Positions 37,566 to 45,855 of a stretch of 64,000 nucleotides of DNA are shown one piece after another. The stretch's first letter is position 1; each line of letters begins with the position of its first letter. Origin of the DNA: Streptomyces sp. SKN60 (lineage in GTDB: Bacteria; Actinomycetota; Actinomycetes; Streptomycetales; Streptomycetaceae); NCBI RefSeq assembly GCF_026236535.1, contig NZ_JAHTMW010000007.1, forward strand, positions 300,230 to 364,229, written 5' to 3'. The notes below the pieces were generated by a model. That model had not been told where the DNA came from and did not search any database. It was given only the letters and a program-made list of their open reading frames with translations. The position numbers and the translations under genes were made by a program.

Positions 37566-37603
37566 GCGGCCGCGATTACCAAGTTTTGGTAAAGCGCGGC
37601 CGC
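37566..37603 (-). terminator. large palindrome after the thioredoxin-TPR gene
   Basis: The outer arms GCGGCCGCG (37566-37574) and CGCGGCCGC (37595-37603) enclose TTACCAA / TTGGTAA (37576-37582 and 37586-37592). With one bulge this gives about 16 paired bases and a 3-nt loop. It begins 63 nt after the stop codon of the minus-strand gene. Confidence 0.55.
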
Positions 37604-37665
37604 CGAATGTCACTGTGTCGCCAAATCGTCCCGTTGTGGAGCGCGGGCGAGGGCCGGACGAGGGC

Positions 37666-38634
37666 TCAGAACAGGGCGCTCGCCAGGGCCTGCCGGGCCG
37701 CCGTCACCCGCGGGTCGTCGGCGCCGATCACCTCGAAGAGCTCCAGGAGCCGCAGCCGCGCCGCGTCCCGGTCCTCACCGGCCGTGCGGCGCACGGCGTC
37801 GATGAGCCGCCCGAAGGCGTCCTGCACGTGCCCGCCCACCAGGTCCAGGTCGGCGGCGGCGATCTGCGCGGCCACGTCGGCCGGGTTGTCCGCCGCGTTC
37901 TTGCGCACCTGCTGCGGGTCCACGCCCTGCACCCGGGAGAGCAGTTCGGCCTGGGCGAGCCCCAGCTTGGCCTCCGGGTGACCGGGGTCGTCGGCGAGCA
38001 CGTTCTTGTACGCCTGGACGGCGCCGGCCAGGTCGCCCGCGTCGAGCGCGGACATGGCCGCCTCGAGCAGCGCGTCGTACGGGCCGGCCGGCGCGGGCGC
38101 GGCGCTCTCGTCGCCGGTCGCGTCGGGGTCGACCTGGATGCCGGTGAGGCCGAAGCGCTCCTCGGCGACCTGGACCAGCTGGTCGAGGGTCTGGCGGATC
38201 TGCGCCTCGGGGGCGGCACCCTGGAAGAGCGGCAGCGCCTGACCGGCGACCACCGCGAAAACGGCCGGAATTCCCTGGATGCCGAACTGCTGCATCAGCA
38301 TCTGGTTGGCGTCGACGTCGACCTTGGCGAGCAGGAAGCGTCCGTTGTACTCGACGGCCAGGCGCTCCAGGAGGGGGCCGAGCTGCTTGCAGGGCTCGCA
38401 CCACTCGGCCCAGAAGTCGATGACGACCGGGACCTCGGCGGACCGCTGGAGCACATCGCGCTCGAAGCCGGCCTCGTCGACGTCGATCACCAGGGCGGAG
38501 GGGGCGACGGCGGCCGTGCCGCCGTGCCGCGCGGCCTCGGCGCGCGCCGCCTCGGCCTTCGCCTTGGCCTCGCCGGCCGCCTTCACCGCGGCGAGGTCGA
38601 CGACGCCGCTCATGGACATGTTTCGGGGCTGCAT
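37666..38634 (-). CDS. thioredoxin-TPR co-chaperone (CnoX/YbbN-like)
   Basis: 322 residues. An Ala/Lys-rich N-terminus of about 60 residues precedes a thioredoxin domain with the CXXC site WCEPC and cis-Pro (GIQGIPAVFAVV). A C-terminal TPR-like region follows (ALLEAAMSALDAGDLAGAVQAYKNVLADDPGHPEAKLGLAQAELL), with a terminal QAL/LF helix. The architecture matches CnoX/YbbN proteins, which bind unfolded substrates and pass them to chaperones under oxidative stress. ATG 38634 has GGGAGG upstream. Confidence 0.85.
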   Translation of the reverse strand: MQPRNMSMSGVVDLAAVKAAGEAKAKAEAARAEAARHGGTAAVAPSALVIDVDEAGFERDVLQRSAEVPVVIDFWAEWCEPCKQLGPLLERLAVEYNGRFLLAKVDVDANQMLMQQFGIQGIPAVFAVVAGQALPLFQGAAPEAQIRQTLDQLVQVAEERFGLTGIQVDPDATGDESAAPAPAGPYDALLEAAMSALDAGDLAGAVQAYKNVLADDPGHPEAKLGLAQAELLSRVQGVDPQQVRKNAADNPADVAAQIAAADLDLVGGHVQDAFGRLIDAVRRTAGEDRDAARLRLLELFEVIGADDPRVTAARQALASALF

Positions 38635-38782
38635 GGCTACATCCTCCCCCCTCCGCGCGCGTAACCGGAAAGCCATGGCTGAACCGCGCCGTCCGGGGTG
38701 GGACGATGCGGTTCGGTGTGTGCGGGTGTGCGCCGGGTCCCCACCCGGCGCGGTGGTTGTCGCTGAGGCTGTTCAAGCCTTT

Positions 38783-38799
38783 CGCTACGGGTCGTAGCG
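38783..38799. promoter_or_regulatory. 7-bp palindrome upstream of the divergent thioredoxin and TetR genes
   Basis: CGCTACG (38783-38789) and CGTAGCG (38793-38799) flank GGT in the 251-nt gap between the two divergent genes. It may be a regulator site or a short hairpin. The rest of the gap shows no gene. Confidence 0.35.
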
Positions 38800-38869
38800 T
38801 AATGGCAGCGACCGCCGGTGTGGGGCGGGGCCGGTGGTGAACTGGCTCACATCGCCCACCCCTGGCGCA

Positions 38870-38887
38870 ATACCTACTGACGGGTAT
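38870..38887. promoter_or_regulatory. candidate TetR autoregulatory site
   Basis: ATACC (38870-38874) and GGTAT (38883-38887) form an inverted repeat with an 8-nt spacer that runs into the TetR start codon. A repressor bound there would block its own expression. This is inference from position. Confidence 0.35.
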
Positions 38888-39527
38888 GGTCGCGTCCATG
38901 TGTAGCCGCACCCGTTCCCGAAGCCGAACCGGACGCCCGCGCTCCGTGGAGGCCGACACGGCCATCCTGGAGGCGACCCGGGCGGCCCTCGTGGAACTGG
39001 GCTGGTCCAAGCTCTCCATGGGCGATGTCGCGACCCGGGCCGGCGTCGCCAAGACCACGCTCTACCGGCGCTGGGCCAACAAGAACGAACTCGTCGTGGA
39101 CGCCGTCGCCGTCCTGTTCGACGAACTCGAACTGCCTGATCTGGGTTCCCTGCGCGCCGACATCGAAAACGTCGTCCTGCAGTTCGCCGCGCTGCTCGAA
39201 CGCCCCGAGACCAAGACCGCCCTGATGGCGGTGGTCGCCGAGTCCACCCGCGACGAACCGCTCCGCGAGCGGATCCGCGACTCCATCGTGGACCGCCAGA
39301 AGCGGCTGGTCCTGGAGGGCCGCCAGCGCGCCCAGGAACGCGGCGAGCTGCCCGCCGAGCGCGACCCGGAGACCATCGCGGCCGGCGACGACCTGATCTT
39401 CGACGTGGTGGCCGGCGCCGTGGTCCACCGCGCCCTGGTGAGCGCCGAACCGGTCGACCGGGCGTGGGTGCGGCGCCTGTCCGCACTGCTCATCGGCGGC
39501 CTGGGCGCGGTGGACGAGGCCCGCTAG
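38886..39527 (+). CDS. TetR/AcrR family transcriptional regulator
   Basis: 213 residues. An Arg-rich N-terminus is followed by the TetR HTH (AILEATRAALVELGWSKLSMGDVATRAGVAKTTLYRRWANKNELVVDAV) and a TetR_C-type ligand domain (LLERPETKTALMAVVAESTRDEPLRERIRDSIVDRQKRL). The start could be ATG 38886 or 38898; I keep the first, which lies inside an inverted repeat. It is divergent from the thioredoxin-TPR gene and is a candidate regulator of it or of the DUF6230 cluster. Confidence 0.88.
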   Translation: MVASMCSRTRSRSRTGRPRSVEADTAILEATRAALVELGWSKLSMGDVATRAGVAKTTLYRRWANKNELVVDAVAVLFDELELPDLGSLRADIENVVLQFAALLERPETKTALMAVVAESTRDEPLRERIRDSIVDRQKRLVLEGRQRAQERGELPAERDPETIAAGDDLIFDVVAGAVVHRALVSAEPVDRAWVRRLSALLIGGLGAVDEAR

Positions 39528-39569
39528 GACGGCCGAAAAGCGACGCCGGCGGCCGGGGCCGTACGACGA

Positions 39570-39601
39570 AGGGGCGGTACGGGAACTCCCGTACCGCCCC
39601 T
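39570..39601. terminator. bidirectional terminator
   Basis: A 14-bp perfect stem (AGGGGCGGTACGGG, 39570-39583, with 39588-39601) has a 4-nt loop. It lies between the convergent TetR and icmA genes. Confidence 0.85.
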
Positions 39602-39621
39602 CGTGCCTGACGGCGGAGGTC

Positions 39622-41322
39622 CTAGAAGCCGGCCGGCTCCGTGTAGACGCCCCACTCCTCGCGGAGCACGTCGCAGATCTCGCCGAGCGTGGCCTCGGCC
39701 CGTACGGCGTCGAGCATCGGCGGGATCATGTTGTTCCCGTCGCGGGCCGCCGCCAGCATCGCTTCGAGGGCGGCGCGCACCTTGGCCTCGTCCCGCTTGC
39801 CCTTGCGGTCGCCGAGGACGCGGACCTGCTCCCACTCGACCTCGTGGCTGACCCGCAGGATCTCCAGGTCGCCGGTGACCGAGCCGTGGTGCACGTTGAC
39901 GCCGACGACCCGCTTCTCGCCCTTCTCCAGGGCCTGCTGGTAGCGGAAGGCGGACTCGGCGATCTCGCCGGTGAACCAGCCGTCCTCGATGCCGCGCAGG
40001 ATGCCGGAGGTGATCGGCCCGATCGGGTGCTTGCCGTCCGGGTGGGCGCGCAGACCGCGCTCCTTGATCTGCTCGAAGATCTTCTCGGCGTCGGCCTCGA
40101 TGCGGTCGGTGAGCTGCTCCACGTACCAGGAACCGCCCAGCGGGTCCGCCACGTTGGCGACGCCGGTCTCCTCCATCAGCACCTGCTGGGTGCGCAGCGC
40201 GATCTCGGCGGCCTGCTCGCTGGGGAGCGCGAGGGTCTCGTCGAGGGCGTTGGTGTGCAGCGAGTTGGTGCCGCCGAGGACCGCGGAGAGGGCCTCGACC
40301 GCGGTGCGCACGACGTTGTTGTACGGCTGCTGCGCGGTGAGCGAGACACCGGCGGTCTGGGTGTGGAAGCGGAGCCACTGCGCCTTGTCGGTCTTGGCGC
40401 CGTAGACCTCCTTCATCCAGCGGGCCCAGATCCGGCGCGCGGCGCGGAACTTGGCGATCTCCTCGAAGAAGTCGAGGTGCGCGTCGAAGAAGAAGGAGAG
40501 GCCGGGCGCGAAGACGTCGACGTCGAGGCCGCGGGAGAGGCCGAGCTCCACGTAGCCGAAGCCGTCGGCGAGGGTGTACGCGAGCTCCTGCGCGGCCGTC
40601 GCGCCGGCCTCGCGGATGTGGTAGCCGGAGACCGAGAGCGGCTTGTACGCGGGGATGCCCTGCGCGCAGTGCTCCATCAGGTCGCCGATCAGGCGCAGGT
40701 GCGGCTCGGGCGGGAAGAGCCACTCCTTCTGCGCGATGTACTCCTTGAAGATGTCCGTCTGCAGCGTGCCGTTGAGGACGGCCGGGTCGACGCCCTGGCG
40801 CTCGGCGGCGACCAGGTACATGCAGAAGACGGGGACGGCGGGGCCGGAGATCGTCATCGAGGTGGTGACGTCGCCGAGCGGGATGTCCTTGAAGAGGACC
40901 TCCATGTCGGCGGCGGAGTCGATGGCGACACCGCAGTGCCCGACCTCGCCGAGCGAGCGCGGGTCGTCGGAGTCGCGGCCCATCAGGGTGGGCATGTCGA
41001 AGGCGACCGAGAGCCCGCCGCCGCCGGCGGCCAGGATCATCTTGTAGCGCTCGTTCGTCTGCTCGGCGTTGCCGAAGCCGGCGAACTGGCGGATGGTCCA
41101 GGTGCGGCCCCGGTAGCCGGTCGGGTGCAGACCGCGGGTGAAGGGGTACTCACCGGGCCAGCCGATGCGCTCGAACCCCTCGTAGCTGTCCCCGGGGCGC
41201 GGGCCGTAGACCGGCTCGACCGGGTCCCCGGAGAGCGTGGTGAAGTCGGCGTCGCGCTTGCGGGCCTTGTCGTAACGGGCCTGCCAGCGACGGCGGCCTT
41301 CCTCGATGGCGTCAGCGTCCAT
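39622..41322 (-). CDS. icmA: isobutyryl-CoA mutase large subunit
   Basis: This B12-dependent enzyme interconverts isobutyryl-CoA and n-butyryl-CoA. It is 566 residues, the exact length I recall for Streptomyces IcmA, and has only the substrate-binding barrel; the small B12-binding subunit IcmB is not in the window. Two residues separate it from methylmalonyl-CoA mutase: F80 (WTIRQFAGFG) where the mutase has Tyr89, and Q198 (KEYIAQKEW) where it has Arg207. Both match isobutyryl specificity. Start ATG 41322. It fits the nearby meaB, thiolase and epimerase genes in supplying butyryl and methylmalonyl units. Confidence 0.93.
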   Translation of the reverse strand: MDADAIEEGRRRWQARYDKARKRDADFTTLSGDPVEPVYGPRPGDSYEGFERIGWPGEYPFTRGLHPTGYRGRTWTIRQFAGFGNAEQTNERYKMILAAGGGGLSVAFDMPTLMGRDSDDPRSLGEVGHCGVAIDSAADMEVLFKDIPLGDVTTSMTISGPAVPVFCMYLVAAERQGVDPAVLNGTLQTDIFKEYIAQKEWLFPPEPHLRLIGDLMEHCAQGIPAYKPLSVSGYHIREAGATAAQELAYTLADGFGYVELGLSRGLDVDVFAPGLSFFFDAHLDFFEEIAKFRAARRIWARWMKEVYGAKTDKAQWLRFHTQTAGVSLTAQQPYNNVVRTAVEALSAVLGGTNSLHTNALDETLALPSEQAAEIALRTQQVLMEETGVANVADPLGGSWYVEQLTDRIEADAEKIFEQIKERGLRAHPDGKHPIGPITSGILRGIEDGWFTGEIAESAFRYQQALEKGEKRVVGVNVHHGSVTGDLEILRVSHEVEWEQVRVLGDRKGKRDEAKVRAALEAMLAAARDGNNMIPPMLDAVRAEATLGEICDVLREEWGVYTEPAGF

Positions 41323-41405
41323 GCTTCGAATTTACTAGGACGTCCTAGTAAATGTCGATGGCAAACCCCCGCACATGCGTGCGGGGGTGCGGCCGGGGGC
41401 CTGGG

Positions 41406-41738
41406 TCAGGCCTTGGCGGGAGCCGGCTGCGCGCCGCTGACCAGCGGAAGCGTCTCGGCGACGACCTTGCGCTCGACGAAGAAGGCGGCCGTCGGAATCG
41501 TGCCGGAGACCAGCACCCACAGCAGCTTGCCGAACGGCCACTTGGCCTTGGAGCCCAGGTCGAAGGCGAAGATCAGGTAGATGATGTACAGGACGCCGTG
41601 GGCCTGGGAGACCGCGAAGGTCAGGTCCTCGCCGACGCCGAAGCCGTACTTGGCGACCATGCACGCGCAGAGGATGAGCAGCATGACGGCGGTCACGTAC
41701 GCCATGACGCGGTAGCGGGTCAGCACGCTGGATTTCAT
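41406..41738 (-). CDS. DUF3817 membrane protein
   Basis: 110 residues, three predicted helices (YVTAVMLLILCACMVAKYGFG; SQAHGVLYIIYLIFAFDLG; WPFGKLLWVLVSGTIPTAAFFVERKV). The conserved His-Gly in helix 2 and Glu-Arg-Lys after helix 3 mark the family, whose function is unknown. TACGCT lies 7 nt before the ATG with no ribosome site, so the mRNA is leaderless. A second DUF3817 gene lies at 54781. Confidence 0.85.
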   Translation of the reverse strand: MKSSVLTRYRVMAYVTAVMLLILCACMVAKYGFGVGEDLTFAVSQAHGVLYIIYLIFAFDLGSKAKWPFGKLLWVLVSGTIPTAAFFVERKVVAETLPLVSGAQPAPAKA

Positions 41739-41807
41739 GGCATCGAGCGTAACCACCCGTTCCGGGGCGATCTTCGCGGGGGCCGGGTTAGCGGGTCCGC
41801 CTTACGG

Positions 41808-42317
41808 TCAGCCCTCGTCGAAGTCGTGCGCCGCGACCCGCAGCGGTCGCAGCATCGCGAAGATCTCGGCGCACTCCTCGGCGTCGTACGCGCCCAGACC
41901 GAAGTCCATCTCCATCAGGTCGCGGGTGGCGGACTCGACCACCTCGCGGCCCTTCTCGGTGATCGAGGCGAGCGTGCCGCGCCCGTCGTTCGGGTTGGGG
42001 CGCTTGGCGACCAGGCCGGACTTCACCAGGCGGTCGACCGTGTTGGTCACCGAGGTCGGGTGGACCATGAGCCGCTCGCCGATCTTCGACATCGGCAGCT
42101 CGCCGGCCTTGGAGAAGGTCAGCAGGACCAGCGCCTCGTAGCGGGCGAAGGTCAGCCCGTACGGCTTGACCACGGCGTCCACCTCGGCCAGGAGGATCTG
42201 GTGGGCGCGCATGATCGAGGTGATCGCGGCCATCGAGGGGACCGGGCCCCAGCGCTTCTGCCAGAGTTCGTCGGCGCGGGCGATGGGGTCGAAGGGGAGA
42301 CTGAGCGGCTTCGGCAC
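41808..42317 (-). CDS. MarR family transcriptional regulator
   Basis: 169 residues. The winged-helix core (YGLTFARYEALVLLTFSKAGELPMSKIGERLMVHPTSVTNTVDRLVKSGLVAKRPNPNDGRGTLASITEKG) has the wing DxR motif. The minus-strand sequence TAAGGT-N6-GTG (42329-42315) indicates a leaderless transcript. It is followed by the DUF3817 gene on the same strand. The ligand and targets are unknown. Confidence 0.9.
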   Translation of the reverse strand: MPKPLSLPFDPIARADELWQKRWGPVPSMAAITSIMRAHQILLAEVDAVVKPYGLTFARYEALVLLTFSKAGELPMSKIGERLMVHPTSVTNTVDRLVKSGLVAKRPNPNDGRGTLASITEKGREVVESATRDLMEMDFGLGAYDAEECAEIFAMLRPLRVAAHDFDEG

Positions 42318-42348
42318 GCGTCGACCTTACCGACTGGTCATATGGCGG

Positions 42349-43638
42349 TCAGCCCCGTCTCGCCTTTCGGTCGATCCCGTCGTCCTCAGGACCGTTCCGG
42401 ACCGTCCGGACCTCGCGTACGAGCAGAGCCACGCACCCGGTGCCGAGGATCCCGGCGCCCGCGACCACGGTGTGCACGGCGGCGAACTCGGCGGCCACCC
42501 CCGCCGCGGCCATGCCGAGACCCTGGGTGGTCATCATCCCGGCGCTCATCAGGGTCATCGCCCGGCCCCGCCGCTCCTCCGGGACGGCCGCCACGAACCA
42601 GGCGTCCAGACCGAGGGTGTACGCCCCGGTGGCGCCGGCCAGGAAGAGCGCGGCCGCGGCGAGCCCGACGCCCGGCCCGGCCGCGTACAGGAGGAAGGGC
42701 AGCAACCCGGTCGCGGCCAGCGGAAGCACGATCCGGGCCCGGGCGGCGGCGGAGAGCAGCGAGCCGGCGAGCAGCTCGCCGAGCACCGTGCCGACCGGCA
42801 GCGCGCACATCAGCAGCCCGAGCGCGGCGGTGGACGCCCCGGCCGCGTCCGCGAACGGCGCGGCCAGCGCCTCGGGCACCACGGCGAACATCGGCGGCAC
42901 CCAGAACATCAGCATCAGCGCCCGCACCCGGCGGTCCCGCAGCACGCCCCAGGTGGCCCGCAGCCCCTCCCGCTCCCCGGCGCCGCGGGCCGGGCGGCGG
43001 GCGGTGCCGAGCCGGAGCAGCAGCGCGGAGCCCAGGAAGGTGCCGGCGGTGATGCCCAGCGCGCCGCGCGGCGGCACGGCGGTGAGCAGCACGCCGCCGA
43101 CGGCGAAGCCGGTGAGCAGCGCGCTCTGCGACACGATCCGCAGCAGCGACCGCCCGAGCACGAACAGCTCCCCCTCGCCCAGGATGTCGGCGAGGGTCGC
43201 CGTCCGGGTGCCCTGGAACACGGGCGCGACGACGGCGACGGCGCAGCGCAGCGCGAGCAGCCCGGCGACGGGCGTGAGCGGCACGGTCATCAGCGCGACG
43301 CACGCGGCACAGATCACGTCGCAGACGACGAGGAGCCGGCGCGGCGGGACCCGGTCGGCGAGCCCGGCGAGCACGGTGCCGCCGAAGAGGTACGGCAGGA
43401 AGCCGAGCGCGAAGGTGAGCGAGGAGAGCAGCGGCGAGCGGGTGAGCTCGTACACGAGCACGGTGAGCGCGAGCTCGCTGACGACGACGCCGAGCAGCGA
43501 GCAGAGGTGCGCGGCGAACACGTAACGGAACTCGCGGACGGCGAAGACGGCGCGGTAGCCGGGCTGCGGGGCGACGGACGGGCGGGTGCCGGCGGGCGCC
43601 GGGGGCTCCCCCGGCGGCTTGAGGTCGTTCGTGGGCAT
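42349..43638 (-). CDS. MFS transporter
   Basis: 429 residues, about 12 membrane helices. The loop 2-3 signature is LAGLADRVPPRRLLVVCD. The AllL and Ala-rich helices and drug-exporter-like layout suggest efflux. It is divergent from an ArsR-type regulator, and a perfect 11-bp inverted repeat lies between them, so it is probably repressed by that protein. A short hairpin (CCCGCA-GCG-TGCGGG, 43640-43654) covers the ribosome-site region next to the ATG. The substrate is unknown. Confidence 0.85.
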   Translation of the reverse strand: MPTNDLKPPGEPPAPAGTRPSVAPQPGYRAVFAVREFRYVFAAHLCSLLGVVVSELALTVLVYELTRSPLLSSLTFALGFLPYLFGGTVLAGLADRVPPRRLLVVCDVICAACVALMTVPLTPVAGLLALRCAVAVVAPVFQGTRTATLADILGEGELFVLGRSLLRIVSQSALLTGFAVGGVLLTAVPPRGALGITAGTFLGSALLLRLGTARRPARGAGEREGLRATWGVLRDRRVRALMLMFWVPPMFAVVPEALAAPFADAAGASTAALGLLMCALPVGTVLGELLAGSLLSAAARARIVLPLAATGLLPFLLYAAGPGVGLAAAALFLAGATGAYTLGLDAWFVAAVPEERRGRAMTLMSAGMMTTQGLGMAAAGVAAEFAAVHTVVAGAGILGTGCVALLVREVRTVRNGPEDDGIDRKARRG

Positions 43639-43673
43639 GCCCGCAGCGTGCGGGTGTGTCGGTGTCCCGCCCT

Positions 43674-43699
43674 AGACTTTCGGCCCCAGCCGAAAGTCT
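43674..43699. promoter_or_regulatory. ArsR operator: perfect 11-bp inverted repeat
   Basis: AGACTTTCGGC (43674-43684) is repeated exactly in inverse orientation at 43689-43699 around CCCA. It lies between the divergent MFS and ArsR genes, 20 nt before the ArsR GTG. Confidence 0.75.
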
Positions 43700-43718
43700 G
43701 CGGCTCCCTGGAGGCCCC

Positions 43719-44717
43719 GTGCCGTACCACCTGCACTTCGGCGAGGCCGATCCGCTGCGCATCCGGTTCGCGATCTCGCCGCTGTGGGAGACGCAGGGCG
43801 CGGTGCGGGTGCTCGCGCGGCCGCGGCAGCAGGGGTATCACCTGCCGTGGTTGCGGCGGATCGCCGAGGCCGCGCGTGGGGTGGACCTCGGGCCGCTGCA
43901 TCTGCTGATGCCGGAGCGGGGGCACAACCCGGACTTTCTCTATCCGCCGCCGATCGGGCCCGCCGCCACCTTCGAGGAGGAGATCGCGGCCGTGCGCGGA
44001 ACGGATCCGGCGGTCGCCGCGGACGACCTCGCGCGGGCGCTCGCCGAGACGCCGGGCGCGGCGGACACGCCGGCCGGGCGGCGGATGCTGGCCGATCCGG
44101 CCGACGCCGTGCGCTGGCTCGCGGACCTCGTCGAACAGGCCTGGGAGGCCCTGGTGGCGCCCGAGTGGCCCCGGCTGCGGGCGCTGCTCGAAGCGGATGT
44201 CGCGTATCACTCGCGGCGGCTGGCCGACGGCGGTCTGGAGCGGCTGCTCGGCGAGCTGCACCCGGCCTTCGCCTGGTCGGAGGAGACGGCGACGCTCACC
44301 GTGGAGTACCGCGGGAAGCACGTCCGCGCCCTGGACGGCCAAGGCCTGGTCCTGCTCCCGTCGGTGTTCGTCTGGCCGGAGGTCGTGAGCGGCTTCGACC
44401 CTCCGTGGCAGCCGACCATCGCCTACCCGGCGCGCGGGATCGGCGGCCTGTGGACGGAGCCGGGCGAGCGCACCCCGGAGGCGCTGGCCCGGCTCCTCGG
44501 CCGGGCGCGGGCGGACGTGCTGTGCGCGCTCGACGAGCCGGCGGGCACCTCGGCGCTCGCGCACCGGCTCGGCCTCGCGCTCTCCTCGGTGTCGGCGCAT
44601 CTGTCGGTGCTGCGGGCGGCGGGACTGCTCACCTCGCGGCGGTACGGGCATCAGGTGCTCTACGAGCGGACGGCGCTCGGGATCGCGCTCGCGGTGTCGC
44701 AACCCGACACAGACTGA
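43719..44717 (+). CDS. ArsR-like regulator with C-terminal winged helix (DUF5937-type)
   Basis: 332 residues. Unusually for the family, the DNA-binding domain is at the C-terminus (ADVLCALDEPAGTSALAHRLGLALSSVSAHLSVLRAAGLLTSRRYGHQVLYERT). The N-terminal 240 residues (YHLHFGEADPLRIRFAISPLWET, FVWPEVVSGFDPPWQPTIAYPARG) are the domain often paired with it in Streptomyces. GTG 43719 has GGAGG upstream. It probably represses the divergent MFS gene from the intergenic palindrome. Confidence 0.85.
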   Translation: MPYHLHFGEADPLRIRFAISPLWETQGAVRVLARPRQQGYHLPWLRRIAEAARGVDLGPLHLLMPERGHNPDFLYPPPIGPAATFEEEIAAVRGTDPAVAADDLARALAETPGAADTPAGRRMLADPADAVRWLADLVEQAWEALVAPEWPRLRALLEADVAYHSRRLADGGLERLLGELHPAFAWSEETATLTVEYRGKHVRALDGQGLVLLPSVFVWPEVVSGFDPPWQPTIAYPARGIGGLWTEPGERTPEALARLLGRARADVLCALDEPAGTSALAHRLGLALSSVSAHLSVLRAAGLLTSRRYGHQVLYERTALGIALAVSQPDTD

Positions 44718-44799
44718 CCGGTATGTCACGATGGCCCGACATGTGGCCCGACACGTCACGTCTCGTCGTCCTGTAACCCGACCCGACCCTGGGGGCCGG

Positions 44800-45822
44800 A
44801 TGCTCCGCCGCCGTCACGTCACCACCGCCGCTCTCGCCCTCGTCACCGCCCTCCTGCTCACCGGCTGCGGCACGGGCGACGACGGTCCGGACTCCCCCGT
44901 CGGGCCGCCCTCGGCGCGCGGCGAGGCGGCGCCGCCGACCGGCGGCTCGCCCTTCTGGGTCGACCCGGAGAGCGACGCGGCCCGGCAGGTGCGGCAGTAC
45001 GAGGCACAGGGCCGCGCCGAGGACGCCAAGGTGCTGCGGCGGATCTCCGAACAGCCGGTGGCGGACTGGCCGGCCGGCGACAACCCGGTGCCGGACGTGT
45101 CCCGGGCGGTGAAGGGCGCGGCGCCCGACGAGCGCACGGTGGTCTTCGTCGCGTACAACATCCCGCACCGCGACTGCGGGATGTACTCGGCGGGCGGGGC
45201 GCACGACGGGCAGGCGTACCGCACCTGGGTGGACGCCTTCGCCACGGCGATCGGGGACGCGCCCGCCGTCGTGGTCCTGGAGCCCGACGCGGTGCCGCAC
45301 GTCGTGGACGGCTGTACCCCCGGCGAGTACCACGAGGAGCGGCTGCAACTGCTCTCCGAGGCGATCGAGCGCTTCAAGCGGCAGCCGCACACCCGGGTCT
45401 ATCTGGACGCCGGCAACCCGGCCTGGATCGACGACCCGAACAAGCTGGTGGAGCCGCTGCGCCGGGCGGGCATCGCCCGCGCCGACGGCTTCGCGCTCAA
45501 CGTCTCCAACTTCCAGACCAACGACGTCGTACGGGGCTTCGGCGCGGGTCTGTCCCGGCTGCTCGGCGGCACCCACTTCACCGTGGACACCAGCCGCAAC
45601 GGCGACGGCCCCCTCCCGGGGGACCGGGCGGAGGCCTGGTGCAATCCCCCGGGCCGGGCGCTCGGCGTGCCGCCGACGGACCGGACCGGGGACGAGCTGG
45701 TCGACGCGTATCTGTGGATCAAGCGGCCCGGCGACTCGGACGGCCCCTGCCGGGGCGGCCCGGCCGCCGGGACCTGGTGGCCCGACTACGCGCTGGGTCT
45801 CGCGCGCCGGGCGAAGGGCTGA
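44800..45822 (+). CDS. cslZ: GH6 endoglucanase-like lipoprotein
   Basis: 340 residues. A lipoprotein signal (RRRHVTTAALALVTALLLTGC, lipobox LTGC) is followed by a linker and a GH6 domain: TVVFVAYNIPHRDCG, VVVLEPDAVPHV with the putative catalytic Asp, VYLDAGNPAWI, and ADGFALNVSNF. GH6 enzymes cut beta-1,4-glucan with inversion. It faces glxA-cslA tail to tail (29 nt apart). In S. coelicolor and S. lividans, as I recall, cslZ is associated with cslA-glxA, so it may trim the tip glycan. ATG 44800 has GGGGG upstream. Confidence 0.85.
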   Translation: MLRRRHVTTAALALVTALLLTGCGTGDDGPDSPVGPPSARGEAAPPTGGSPFWVDPESDAARQVRQYEAQGRAEDAKVLRRISEQPVADWPAGDNPVPDVSRAVKGAAPDERTVVFVAYNIPHRDCGMYSAGGAHDGQAYRTWVDAFATAIGDAPAVVVLEPDAVPHVVDGCTPGEYHEERLQLLSEAIERFKRQPHTRVYLDAGNPAWIDDPNKLVEPLRRAGIARADGFALNVSNFQTNDVVRGFGAGLSRLLGGTHFTVDTSRNGDGPLPGDRAEAWCNPPGRALGVPPTDRTGDELVDAYLWIKRPGDSDGPCRGGPAAGTWWPDYALGLARRAKG

Positions 45823-45855
45823 GCCGGGCCAGGGCTGAGCCGGGCGAAGGCTCAG
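45815..45855. terminator. tandem duplication and hairpin between cslZ and glxA
   Basis: AGGGCTGAGCCGGGC occurs twice at 16-nt spacing (45815-45829 and 45831-45845). CTGAGCC (45835-45841) pairs with GGCTCAG (45849-45855) around 7 nt. The structure contains both convergent stop codons and probably ends both transcripts. Confidence 0.5.

Larger units (their letters stand above)
37063..37665. other. 600-nt intergenic region with several palindromes
   Basis: No credible gene lies here. Visible elements are GGCCGCGC-GGT-GCGCGGCC (37220-37238); GTTACT-CGCT-AGTAAC (37420-37435); TTACT-GCA-AGTAA (37551-37563); and a large compound palindrome at 37566-37603 (arms GCGGCCGCG and TTACCAA, centre GTT). 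The middle two share the half-site TTACT/AGTAA and may be an operator pair for the DUF6230 promoter. The last lies downstream of the thioredoxin-TPR gene and may be its terminator. Composition is less GC-rich between 37500 and 37590. Confidence 0.6.

Noticed and set aside
38765..38815. tRNA-like stretch (GTTCAAGCC and GTAGCGTAATGG)
   Set aside because: No acceptor stem, anticodon arm or correct spacing can be formed; it is a chance resemblance plus a 7-bp palindrome.
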